Source: Limnomonas spitsbergensis (Eukaryota > Chlorophyta > Chlorophyceae > Chlamydomonadales). Taken from it: DNA of 64,000 nucleotides. The notes below the pieces were generated by a model that did not search any database, was not told where the DNA came from, and saw nothing but the letters and a program-made list of their open reading frames with translations. The DNA is taken from the NCBI GenBank assembly GCA_037349105.1, contig JAYJMM010000034.1, forward strand, positions 3,224,001 to 3,288,000. Reading direction: 5' to 3'. Below, one piece after another: positions 35,600 to 46,620 of the stretch; position 1 is the first letter of the stretch; each line of letters starts with the position of its first letter. The position numbers and the translations under genes were made by a program.

Positions 35600-37279
35600 A
35601 TTCCACTCGACTTCTGCTTGCTATCGCTCCAGGGCGCTATCGGGGAGGTGCTGGTCACGGTCACAACGCCACTTGGTCCAAACGCTGCTGTGGCATCTGC
35701 CGCTACACGGCGTTGCTGAGGCGAGGCAGGCCACCGGCAGGGCCCTCATGTTTCCGGTGAAGGCACGCTCAAATGGAGCAGGGGGCACGCACGGGCTGAT
35801 TGATGGTTGGGGCGAGGGGCGGGCCGCACTGACTCCCTCATCCGCAGTGACACGCTCATCCCCGCCCTCCCTGGATCCACACACAGCATGTTGTTGTTGG
35901 AAGCTTGGTGGAAGCTCAGACCTTGCTGTATGTTGCCAATGCTGTCCATGCTCCTCTGCCTGAACCCTAGGACCCCCCTCCCTGTACCATTTGCTACCGA
36001 CCCCTAACATTCTTGTGCAGAGTGGGGAGATCGTGCTGAACGGCCTTGCGTGTGTGAGACCCGACGAAGATGCACGAGTTGGTGGTGAACGCAGTCGTAC
36101 GTCAAAACATTGATGAGGAGGTGCTGCATGTGGGGTTATTAGGAGCAGGGGCCAGAGCAGGCAGGATGACGGAGGAGGTTCTGCAGAAGGGCGACCAGCC
36201 AGACGCAAGCGCTTGCTTTCTTCACCATCTCTCATGCATGGCTTACGAAGTCTACCTGTGCAGGGGTGGTTTGAGGTGCATGCCACGGAGCCTGCATCTC
36301 AGGCAAAGCTTGTCCTCTGCCTCTCAGATGGCGCACACTGTGCCGCCGCCATTTTACTTTGTTCCCACTCACGAGCTGTGTCTCGAGTGCATCCTGAACG
36401 CGCAAACGGACTGCTGCATGCTGCGCACACTCACAGTTGACAGCCGTCAGCATGCGGCTCACGAGCCGCAAGCAGCTGCTCGTGTACCGCGTCTTCTCTG
36501 CCCCACTGAGCACGTTCAAGGATATTGAGTTTTTCACAAGAGCTCCTGCAGGCGCTGGCGATTTGACATGCACCTGCAGGTGCGTGGGGAAGAGAGGGGG
36601 GGAGGCGGAGACGGAGGGGAGCAGCTGGGGGCAGGCACTCTTGAGGGGCCCCATTTGGAGAGGGGAGGGGAGGCATAATTATGAGGTGCTATGGTTTCCT
36701 GACAGCGCTCCTTTCGGTCAGAATCGCCTTTGTTGGGGGCTACCCCGCGGCCACCCGAGGGAAGGGTCTTGAACCCTATGCTTGATAACCTATGGCTGAG
36801 AATGCAAGGAGTGCATCTGGTTGGCTACTCCTGTTGGCCCCGCGACCGCCGGTTGCCAGAGGGCAGCTTCAGGCGGATGATCCCTGCGCTCCAGTTGTTG
36901 TCAGTTTCTGTCGAGCAAGTGTGTTGTACGTCGTCATATTGCGCCAGAATGCACGCTGGCTGGCTGCCGTCTCCCCGCTGTGAGGCGCTGTGCGTCCTCG
37001 CCCACCTGCTGGCCCCGCATTGCTGACCCTCCTCGTCCCCCCGCGCCACTCTAGCGCAGCCAGAGGAGCCCGAGCTCGATAGCGCCATCACAGTTGAGGC
37101 CGGCATGGACAAGACGGCGCCCTTGCCACTCTACCCATCCTGCGACCCCGACTAATAAGGCATCGGTGGAAGTGGCGGCGACCGCGGCCCATCCCGTGAC
37201 CGCGCCAGGAAAGGCCGAGGCGACAGAGGCCCATCCCGGTGACAGCGGCGGCGACGGCGGCTCCAGTGACCGTGACTAG
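35600..37279 (+). pseudogene. decayed copy 1 of a duplicated multi-exon gene
   Basis: Exon-like blocks shared with 58947-60778 are: A from 35600 (starts IPLDF, after gcggcag); B from 36021 (starts EIVLNGLA after Ser-Gly); C 36437-36579 (LLVYRVFSAPLSTFKDIEF); D 36860-36979 (SVLYVVILRQNARWLAA); E 37060-37279. C, D and E join in phase to a TAG at 37277-37279. A second reading of E ends at an earlier TAA after PSCDPD, and that frame is also conserved in the other copy. Block A is out of frame before LLWHLPLHGVAEARQA, and block B has a 5-bp deletion relative to copy 2, so this copy looks broken. Introns are also similar between copies, which means the duplication was genomic. It was not made through mRNA. 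Family unknown. Confidence 0.55.
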
Positions 37280-38060
37280 CTAGATGGCGGCGGCGGCGGT
37301 TGCTCCCGCTCCCGCGTCTGGAAAGGCCTTGGAGGTGCGCCTGCCTCAGCACCTCATACCTCCGCCCCTCCGCCGCTGCTTGCGCCGCCCTGACATGGTC
37401 GCCTCGAGTAGTGCGGCGTCGCAGCCGTTGATCCTGGTGACCAGCTCGGGGCCGATTGCGCCACGGAGCTTCTTGCTACGCACTGTCAGCACAGATGCCC
37501 CGATTTGAGCTGCAGCTTGGCCTGCTGCACCTCCAGCTGCCGCCGCCCGTCCTTCTCCGCAGCCGTCCGCGTGCCGTCAAGTTGCCTTCCGGCAGCGCGC
37601 CTACTCCGAGTTGTCCCGCTTCAGCCTTGACAGCCTTTCGGCCTGAGACGCCGGCATCGCCACCAACTCCATCTCTGCATGCAGCGTATGGGCTCCGAGA
37701 CCAGCAGTGCTCCTTTGCTCTGAGGACTGAGGTACATGCCTTTACCTCGCTGCGTGGGTTGTGGACATCGTGCTGGAGCTGTCTCAGTTGGGCCGGACTG
37801 CTGGGCAGGATTGGGGGCTGGTCTGGGCTGGAAGGACTGGGAGGCTGAGCTGGGCTGGGCAGGACTGAGGGGCTGGGCTGGGAGCCAGGTGAGAACGGAC
37901 TGTATGGTGAGGGGCTGGGCTGCGCTGGCTGGATGGGAGGCGGTCAGGTGTCCAGTGCAGGGTTGTGGGGGGCTGGGCCTAGCTGGTTGCATGAGGGCAC
38001 CTGAGCAATACCGATCATTCTCTAAAGTGTGTAGCGCCTAAAAAGCGCGATCCGGGAGGC
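37280..38060. other. low-complexity sequence, possible decayed coding
   Basis: 37780-37990 is rich in GGCTGGGCTGG words. On the minus strand about 37370-37560 a short protein-like stretch (VRSKKLRGAIGPELVTRI) appears between frame breaks, which may be gene debris. Confidence 0.35.
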
Positions 38061-38439
38061 GGACGTTACGCTTGGGCTGTTGCAGGTTGCTGCCCGGGTC
38101 ACATAGGCATGCTGCACTTGTGGGGAATGGGTGAAGGCGAAAATATTACTCATCATGTCAATCGGGTTCGGAGGAAATGGCGACTAATGAGCATTGCGCT
38201 CGTATGGCTGATGAGGCACCACAGCTACTTCAACGGGGGCTCTGGGGAAAAAGGCACACCTACTGGGCACCCGTGCTAAGTGCACAGATGCACACACGCA
38301 GGTGTCTGAGGGCCAGGCATGGCGAGACCACGTCATATGGTACACTTCTGGCAAACAATTGCAGCACGCATACTTGCCTTCGCACCCCGTCTGAGCGCAA
38401 CACATACACACTGCAAGCACACACACGCGCCTTCCTGCC

Positions 38440-39840
38440 CCCTGTGTGCGACATTGCAAGCACACACAGATGTACCTTTGTGCCCTTTGCACACAACAGA
38501 TGCGGCGAGACCTTATGATGGCGCACACCCACTGTGCTGAGCTGACCAAGGAAGTCGCTGCCCTTGGTGGAGGCCAAGCAACAAAGCAGCACGGCGCATC
38601 CGCCGGCAGCGATAACAGCCTGCCCGTCCTCCCTGCCTACGAAACAGCGGCGACCGAGAGTGTGCACCTGGAGCAGCTGCTGCCGAGGGTGCATCTATGT
38701 GCTCACCTCATATGTGAAATCCAAGCACGGTGCGGATGAGGCGGCAGCCGCCCGCCTGGTGACGGATGCTGAGGCACCAGCATAGGGGTGGCCGGCAACA
38801 GCTGCTTGACAATGGATGGGCGGCGGCACCTGACAATGGTGGACCGGTGCGACACCCATGCCAACGATGCCATGGCGGCTGCGGCTACTGCTGCTGTCAG
38901 ATGGGGGCTGGCAGCGAAGGCAGCAGTCCCCAAGGGGATTTTGATAGCCTTGCTTTCAGAGCCGAGAGCTTCATGAGCTCCTGCAGGCTGCCCAGGTGAG
39001 GTGGGGTGTGCAGTGGGTGGGAGGAGGGCAGATATGTCTTCCACTGCTTCCGTCTGCCGGCAGGGAGGGGTGAGATGGGGCTTGAGGGGAAAGGGACCCA
39101 ATGGCCAGCAGTCTCATACCACCCAAGTTTGGCTTCTGTGCCTGAACAAGCTTTTGCCGGGAGCACTGCCAGTTGCACTGCCCTTGGTGCGGTTGAGATA
39201 CATTCGAAAGGCATCGGGCGTATTTGCGGGGTCATGATGCCGTTCGAAATGGCCCTGTGCCCCCTCTCCCCTTGGTCCACTGTCATCAAAAGCACTCTGA
39301 CGCAGGGCCCCATTCTGTTATAGGGTTTGCAGGCCTTCTGAATGGTGTGGGACTCCCAAGGCACAGGGTATGCATGCTATGTACAAGGTGTCATTGTTGC
39401 CCCCGGACCATGTCCCCCCCCTCAAACACAGGTGGTTGAGTCACGGAGCAAGGAGCCGCAGCAGCGTGTGGAGCATCTGGTCTGACTCATATCCCTCATG
39501 TAGGTGCGGCTGGCCGAGGCCATGCCGCTGTATGAGGCTTCACAGTCGTGCCACGGCCAGGCGGCCGCCCACGAGCATGAGGCGCTGCAAGAGTAATCCG
39601 CAGCTCTGCTGAGCGCGGGCGCTGCGTGCGAGGCGCGGCTGCGGTAGCGGCTGTCGAATGCCGCGTCTGGTGGACAGCAGGCTTTCGGGTGTATGGCGGC
39701 ATCCTGCGGTTCCCATACACTCGGCTCGCTGTCCTGTGGTGAGGCGGCGCTGGGCCCCTGAACTGCCGTCCCCCCTCGCAATCTGAGGAGGACAGCTGTG
39801 AGCCCCACAGCCGTCGTCCAGAGCAGGTCCCAGGCATCTC
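38440..39840 (+). pseudogene. scattered, frame-broken exon-like segments
   Basis: Three plus-strand stretches look once-coding. 38503-38688 is Ala/Glu-rich and contains CAELTKEVAALGGG. 38900-38997 contains GDFDSLAFRAESF and ends before gtgagg. A stretch from 39504 after ccctcatgtag encodes VRLAEAMPLYEASQSCHG, then meets TAA and TAG codons while remaining helix-like. The composition suggests a coiled-coil protein. The breaks prevent a model, and no family is recognised. Confidence 0.35.
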
Positions 39841-39899
39841 AACAGACGCTGGACGGCTCTACGGGCGATATCGTGGGGCTTAGGGTAGCAAGGCCCTCA

Positions 39900-41680
39900 G
39901 CCTGGAGCGCGTCCTTTGCTTCCGCCCGATGACTGACCAGCTCAGAGCTGTCAGAGCGTTGCAGCGTAGTGTGGAAGCGGCAACTACCCAGGGCCACTTG
40001 CCCACAGCGAGGCTAGACGAGAAAAGGGGATTTAGACTAACCCCCAAAGTGGATTTGGGGGGCTGGACAGCAGGGACGGGGAGGGGCGTGATAGCATGCA
40101 TGTGTCTTGTCACAGGAAAACCAACGTTTGTGTTTTCGCTCTTAGAAATAAGGTTAGGAAATCGAGAATTTCAAGGGGGGGTCTGCAGGGGTCAAGTGTT
40201 AAACTAAGCCCCTGCTTACTCGCGGAAGGCCGTACAACCCTGCCTATACCCTACTATCTTACGTCTTACGTCTTACATTTTAATTGTCTTACCATTCTTT
40301 CTTCTTAATAATGCAGCATTTACTAGGGGTGTTTTTCGGGTCTTACCCTTTATTCTTCTTTCTTCTTGTGTGAAAGTTTTGTATGCAATTTTGGAACGCT
40401 TTATTATTATTAATTGTATTATCATCATTACCGTAGATTCGGTTAGCCTTTCCTCATAATTAATGTTGTTTGGGGGTGAGGGTTATGTCCGAGAGATACA
40501 TCAAATATTCATTATTTGGGGTGAGGGGCTCGAATCTTTAAATATTAATAAGATCGAAATCGCTGCCGAGGCCCCCGTCGCCACCGCCTGTCTCCGTTCG
40601 TTCATTTGACGTCTGGTGCAACGGGTACCGCATTATTCACGTACCGGTACAAGATAGAGCTGAGCTTTCAAGCGCTGTTCATAAAGAGGCTGCACATTCA
40701 AGGTCTAGCGTGATGGCTTAAGATGTCACATGGTCTGCTTTCTTATTTCGATCTCTCTTCAGACCAGGGTTCTTCATTCGATTTAATGTGATGGCCTTCT
40801 GATTTCGATCTCTCATATCTCTCACCTGGTCAGCCCGCTTACTTCGATCTCTCTTCTGACATGTGTTCTTATTTCGATCTCATGTGATGGCCTTCTGGTT
40901 TCGATCTCTCATCTGGTCAGCCCTCTTCTTTCGATATCTCTTCTTACATTTGTTCTTGTTTCGATCTCATGTGATGGCCTTCTGGTTTCGATCTCTCATC
41001 TGATATGCTACCTTGGGGATCTTGTCCCCCTTGAAAGGCCAGCTTGACATGGACCCAGCCTTGAAGATGGCTGAGGAGCCTCGGCTGGGGCCAACACCCA
41101 CTGCTTACAAAAGGGCACGCGCAATGGAGGGTTGGCTGTTGAAAGAGCTAGATACACAGGGCCTCAGAGCAGTGTCTGGGGGGGGGTCGTGAGAAAGGGC
41201 AAGGGGTGCTCTTAATGTGTCTTCAAGGGCAGCCACTCAGTTAAGTGCAAGCTTTGAACTCATTTGTTTTGGGTAGTGCCGGTACTATATCGAAAAAGAC
41301 ATTGATGGGAGGCCTGCATGTTGTACCGGCACCATGTTGAGGGTCATCAGTGTTGTCAAGTGTGCTTCGATGATTTTTTCTCTGCTGATTTGAGTGCTGA
41401 ACTGGATGAAATGCATGGCAGATGTGAGGCCTTTAACACTGCTCTTAAGCAAATTTCGGTGCCGAGGGAACGGATTAAACAAAAAAAATCTGCCCAGAAG
41501 GCAGCATTAAACAACTGATTTTGCCCCGAGGGCAGAATGAAAAGAAATAATTAATTGATACCCGAGGGAAGGCAAATCAAATCTACGGTATTATTATTAT
41601 AATCGTTAGTTTTATGTATTATTATTTTATTAATTTGATCTATAATTATTATCATCAATTCTGATAAGCGTTACTTTCGT
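39900..41680. other. no gene seen; AT-rich with a short tandem repeat
   Basis: 40210-40560 and 41520-41665 are AT-rich with ATT/TTA runs. The frame at 41318-41518 is short and unsupported. The tandem repeat at 40735-41007 is listed separately. Confidence 0.45.
40735..41007. repeat. imperfect tandem repeat, about 85-bp unit, 3 copies
   Basis: Three units carry 'cttatttcgatctc', 'atgtgatggccttctgg' and 'tttcgatctctcatctgg' in order. The last two copies are the most alike. Confidence 0.75.
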
Positions 41681-41688
41681 GTATGCAG

Positions 41689-43037
41689 TGTCCTCCCATT
41701 GACTTGCCCTGCCCCCTGACATCATTTCCAAGTGGAATCAAATCAACCAGTAGAGAATTCAAGGGAGGACAGCAACAGGGGTTGCACCGAGCTGGAGATG
41801 AGGAGGAGACTACAAACACCTGTGCTGCCTTGCTGGAGGTGAGGAGGGAGCACAGGATCGCCTTATCGAGATCCCATGACACCGGCTGCGCGCATCCCGG
41901 CTCCTGTGTTACAGCGCATGGTGTCTGATTCCTCACTCACAGGAAGCTACCAGACGCTTGCATCCCGGCACATGGGGATCTTTGTGTGGCTCGCGTTCTC
42001 ACACATATTGCTTGCTGCTGATGGTACTGCTGCGGCATCCGCTGCTCTCTCTCTGGATCTCGAGCCAAAGCAACATGCGCAGCGCGTGGCCTCGTCGGTC
42101 GCGGCGGCGCTGTACTCTGATGGGGCTCTGGGCATGCTGCGGGAGCTCCTCTTGACCGCAATGGCAGGACCCGCTGCATCGGCTGCGAACTCTGCAGCGG
42201 GACCAGCTGCAGCGGCGGCGATTTCGGGACCCGGATCAGGATTGGCTAGTGGATCAGCTGCGGTTGCATCGGCAGCGGGGTTGGCAGCGCCGGCGGGATT
42301 GGCAGGAGCAACGTCGGCGCCAGTCGACGTGGATGGAGACACGGTGATGGATGGGGGGCTGTTGATAACGCAGCCTGACACGAGAGGTGTGGCGGGCCCA
42401 GGCCCGTCGGGCGGATGGTCTCCTGCTACCAGTGTCCCTTTCGCCGAGACTCTTTGTACGCAGATCGTCGTGCGCATTCTAGGCCTGCCTGCTAACCTAC
42501 CTCCTCGTCCTAGTCATCATCTTCAGCAGACGCAGATGTAGCAGCAGGCACCGCCGCCGCAGCAGCAGATGCAGTTGCAGACAGAGGTGCCTGGAGGGCA
42601 GAGAGGTGGCATCAGTGCCAGAGGCAGGGACCTAAGCAGGGGCGGGAGCGGGAGCAGCTCCCGAGCCTTCGGCTTGGGCGGTTTTGGGGGTGGGGAGTTC
42701 CTGAGCCTGATGTGCGTGCCTCACCTGTGGACCAGCGCAGCCTCCCTTGCTCCGATATCCGCCCGGCTCGTCAGGCGCGCCGTCTCCGAGCTGACAGGCT
42801 CCTCTCTGTCAGCGGAGGTGGCAGGCAGCTGCGGTGCCATTTGGGGGTGCGGCGCCTGAGCGGCTGGGAGGTGCTCCAGCGGGGGGTGCGGCGACGGGGA
42901 TCTTGAGGGGCTCCGGCGGGCTAGTGGGCTATGAGGGTGCGGCGCTGGCGGAGCGCCTGCGCTTGGCCCTGCTGGATGGGGGGGTGGGCAGGCGGGCGGG
43001 TGCGTTAGCCGCTCTGCTCGGGAACATGATTGAGGTA
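41689..43037 (+). CDS. alanine-rich protein with in-frame TAG, possibly pseudogene
   Basis: Exon 1 (41689-41838, 50 codons, after gtatgcag, donor GAG|gtgagg) joins in phase to an exon starting at 41915 (after gtgttacag) across a 76-bp intron. The protein has a helical start (GSYQTLASRHMGIFVWLAF), a long Ala/Gly/Ser/Pro linker and DVDGDTVMDGG. It meets TAG at 42539-42541 inside a Gln-rich stretch, then stays open in the same frame to 42859 through an Arg/Gly-rich segment. A further open segment in another frame (about 42834-43037, ending AALLGNMIE before gtaaga) suggests another intron or a frameshift. A diverged copy of its last part lies at 43100-43180. Family unknown. An ATG at 41683 could also be the start. 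Confidence 0.45.
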
Positions 43038-43644
43038 AGAGTGCTGATTAGCCTGTCTGATAGTTCATAAATGCCACTGCTGTATGAATACTGGTAGTAG
43101 CTGGCGGAGCACCTGTGCTTGGCCTTGCCGGACGACGGGGGGGGCGGGTGCTCACTGCTCGGTAACATCATAGAGGCACTGTAGGGATTTTGAATGTACC
43201 GCTAGAGTGTATGAATGTACTGCTTGAGTGTATGACTGGACAGCATGAGCATGAATGTACTGCCTGAGTATGAAATTACCAATTGAGTATGAATCTACAG
43301 CTTGAGTACGAATGCATAAATAAATTGTGCAGGAGGTAGAGCAACTGACAGCCAGTACTTATTTTGATATCTCAGCCACATGTCACCTACGTGTCACCTA
43401 CGTGTCAGCGATAATCCATCCTCCAGCTACATGCCCCAAATGCGATCAGCCATGCGCCCATACTGCTTGGACTGCCAGCTGCAGACCAGCCCAGAGTCGG
43501 TCCCCATTGCCGAAACTAGGTGTAAGGCAGCCACGAGACATGGCCTGCCAATGGTGGCCTTGGAAAAAAAAAAAACTCAGCCAGTCCCATGAGGCGCCTT
43601 CTTGGCTACAATTGAGGTTGCAGCCCACAGGGCAAAACGGAGGT

Positions 43645-44475
43645 AAAAGAAGCACCGCAGCATGGGCCAAGGCTGCATGGACCAAGGATGCATGGGCCAA
43701 AGCTGCATGGACCAAGGCTGCATGGGCCAAAGCTGCATGGGCCAAGGCTGCATGGGCCTAGGCTGCTTGGGCCAAGGCTGCATGGGCCAAGGCTGTATGG
43801 GCCAAGGCTGCATGGGCCAAGGCTGCATGGGCCAAGGCTGCATGGACCAAGGATGCATGGGCCAAAGCTGCATGGGCCAAGGCTGCATGGGCCTAGGCTG
43901 CATGGGCCAAGGCTGCATGGGCCAAGGCTGCTTGGGCCAAGGCTGCATGGGCCAAGGCTGTATGGGCCAAGGCTGCATGGGCCAAGGCTGCATGGGCCTA
44001 GGCTGCATGGGCCAAGGCTGCATGGGCCAAGGCTGCATGGGCCTAGGCTGCATGGGCCAAGGCTGCATGGGCGAAGGGTCTATGGGCCAATGCTGCATGG
44101 GCCTAGGCTGCATGGGCCAAGGCTGCATGGGCCAAGGCTGCAAACCCAAGGCTGCATGGGCCAAGGCTGCATGGGCCTAGGCTGCATGGGCTAAGGCTGC
44201 ATGGGCCTAGGCTGCTTGGGCCAAGGCTGCATGGGCCAAGGCTGCATGGGCCAAGGCTGCGTGGGCCTAGGCTGCATGGGTCGAAGCTGCATGGGCCAAG
44301 GCTGCATGGACCAAGGCTGCATGGGCCAAGGCTGCATGTGCCAAAGCTGCGTAGGCCTAGGCTGCCTGGATCGAAGCTGCATGGGCCAAGGCTGCATGGA
44401 CCAAGGCAGCCTGGGCCAAGGCTGCATGTGCCAAAGCTTCATGGGCCAAGGCTGCATGGGCCAAGGCAATATGCT
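43645..44475. repeat. 15-bp minisatellite, about 55 copies
   Basis: The unit TGCATGGGCCAAGGC repeats with variants such as CCTAGGC for CCAAGGC, 'ggacc' for 'gggcc', and TGCTTGG. Because 15 is a multiple of three, the array gives long pentapeptide frames on both strands: MGQGC and HGPRL repeats of about 170 codons on plus, PWPMQ repeats of 195 and 119 codons on minus. No start context, splice link or flanking domain supports translation. Confidence 0.93.
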
Positions 44476-44479
44476 CACC

Positions 44480-45200
44480 TCCATCACATGCTGAAGGTGG
44501 GCGTGGGCACACCTGCATCCTGCTGAGGTTGATAGCTTCCTTGGCCACATGCGTCACTCCCGTTGAGGCTGCTGGACCTCTTAGGCTGGGGTGGTGGCAA
44601 CACTGGTGGTAAGGGGTCAGGATCATTAAGGGCATATTAGAGGGGTGCGTTACATGAGCGTTGTTGTTATATTTTTAACACACCCACCTAGCAGCCTTTC
44701 TTGCTCAAGGGCTCAGGGTTGTTTAGGGTTCACTTAAGGGTTGACGGTTGAGGGATAACGTCTCGGTTCAATCGTTTAGGGAGTCTTAGGTTTTGACCAG
44801 AATTCAAAGAGGATCCGTCAGGGACAGGGGAGACCTTCAGCCCTAAACAATTAGATTAGACCTTGAAGGTGACTGAGGCATCTCCTCAACCTTTACACCC
44901 GCTGCGGGCGTGGTTTTCTTTCCGCACTTGAATGGCGCCGCCTCTCATGCCAACCCACCGTACTGACATGCTTTCAACATCGAATGGCCATACGGGCATG
45001 CCCCCAGTACATCACCGTCAGTTAAGGGATGCAGTGTATCGCGAGCAGAGTGGAACAACGATACGGCCTCTGCTCCGGAACCCACAATAGCTGGGTTGAG
45101 GAGCAGACCACTGTTGATTGAATGAGCCCAAGCAGCATACCTGGGTAGGGGTCGGAATGTAGCAGACATTCAGTCTCCCATCCTCCTTCACACCAGCTTA
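44480..45200. other. no gene seen; upstream of LINE tail copy 2
   Basis: 44700-44780 holds several degenerate TTTAGGG-like words, too few and too scattered to be telomeric. The rest has no supported exon and may include 5'-truncated LINE sequence. Confidence 0.4.
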
Positions 45201-45204
45201 CCGA

Positions 45205-45300
45205 AAACTAATGGTAACAGCGCGGATGTGGCTACGGCCCCAAGCTGCGTTGTTTCCTCAACTTTCATACCCTAATAGGGCGTAGCTTTCTTTCTTTCTT
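45205..45300 (+). mobile_element. LINE 3' end with CTTT tail, copy 2
   Basis: Near-identical to 3098-3192: 'atggtaacagcgcggatg' through 'gcgtagctttctttctttc'. The pyrimidine tail is one repeat longer. It is a second insertion, on the same strand, of the family that includes the reverse-transcriptase remnant. Confidence 0.6.
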
Positions 45301-46620
45301 ACCAAATACTAGAGGTAGCAGATCATCAGGCCTCAAATCAATGTCGTCGTCCAATGCGGCATGAGCAAGCAAGACAGCTGGCGCTCCCTTTGTTTGCCCT
45401 CCTGCTAGATCTGGAACATCATCTTGCTGCTAGAAGGATGAGGTGCATGTTGCAGAGACCTTCAGTGAGGAAAGTAACTCAGTAAGTAACCGAGCAGTGG
45501 CCAAGATGGGGGCAGAAGCTGGAAGGTGTGCTGGAATGAGTGCATGATGATGCATGGAGGGCGGCATGCACGTTCAGATCAGGTGATTGTGTTAGTTTAA
45601 AATGTGCCATCATAAGTGACCACATGGGTAGAGCCATCGACTATAAAATAGCAGGCCACCCCGAGCAAGTTGGCGCCGGGAGCGTTTGGAACACAAGCCC
45701 CGTCTGAGAAGTATCGGATACCGGCACGCAGGAATCAACGGTCAGGCTTGGGTTTGGTAGCAGGTTGTTAGAGGATGCGGCCGTGCGAGCGCTTGGTATC
45801 CGATTGTCTTACCTATTCGTGCTCGTCTGTTTTCAGCCGACGACGGCCACAGACAGAGGGGCGAAGGCCACATGCGCAACCCGGATATTTTTTCGTGTTC
45901 GCCTCCGTTTTTACAGGACGGGGCGGCGCCTCAGACATGGTTAAATCCAAGCAAATAAATGAGGGCGCAGGGCGAGGAGGCACATTCCACTCAGCCGGAA
46001 ATGAGCCACGTCATCGATGGCCCTTTTGCGCAGGTGGGGTTTAGGGCGGGTTAGGGCTTCAAGTTTGAACCAACTGTGTTGCCCTCGAGGCCCACTGCAA
46101 TTCGACGGTTGGTACATGCAGCTTCTTCCTCGAGGCAGACCACGTGCGTGTTGCAACATCACCAAAGAGTGGTGAGTGTCGTAAGGGACAGCGTTCGATT
46201 ATAGATGCGCCTACGGTCTACGAAGTTGCTCTGGTCATATCGCGTGCAGCGCGCACTGCACGCGTCTCCCTATTCTCCCCTATCTGCGTCCACACATTCT
46301 CTCCCCTGTAGCGTAGTTGCTATTTCCCCCTGGCCGGTGGGCCCGTCCTAGACACGCAGCTTCGCCACGGTCCTTCCCAGACATCCATTCCAAGCAAGAC
46401 GAGCTGTGGGAAAGTGGCTTCCGTCATAACATTCTCAAACCTACCCCGTCTCAAATCTCAACATTCTGGCTGATATATACATCGTTGCCTCATCATCCAC
46501 TTCCTTGTTTCACATCGATCATCCACGTAATCCACGTTTAATACGCGTAACTGAATTGCATCTGCATCCATCAACATCACGCTTATCACGCATCCCGGCC
46601 AGCTCCGTTTGCTCAGTCCG
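45300..46620. promoter_or_regulatory. 5' flank of the RING-kinase-ARM gene
   Basis: No supported exon. A plus-strand frame at 45775-46044 ends near a donor-like gcag|gtgggg but cannot be linked. A TATATA word at 46474-46479 lies about 145 bp before the ATG of the downstream gene and could be a promoter element; this is weak. Confidence 0.25.

Noticed and set aside
37152..37992. Pro/Gln-rich minus-strand frame as a gene
   Set aside because: It reads through GGCTGGGCTGG low-complexity sequence and overlaps the end of the plus-strand gene copy.
43577..44550. Pentapeptide-repeat protein genes
   Set aside because: The sequence is not the known pentapeptide-repeat pattern, both strands are equally open, and nothing flanking supports a gene.
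44700..44780. Interstitial telomere repeat
   Set aside because: TTTAGGG-like words are few, degenerate and not in tandem.
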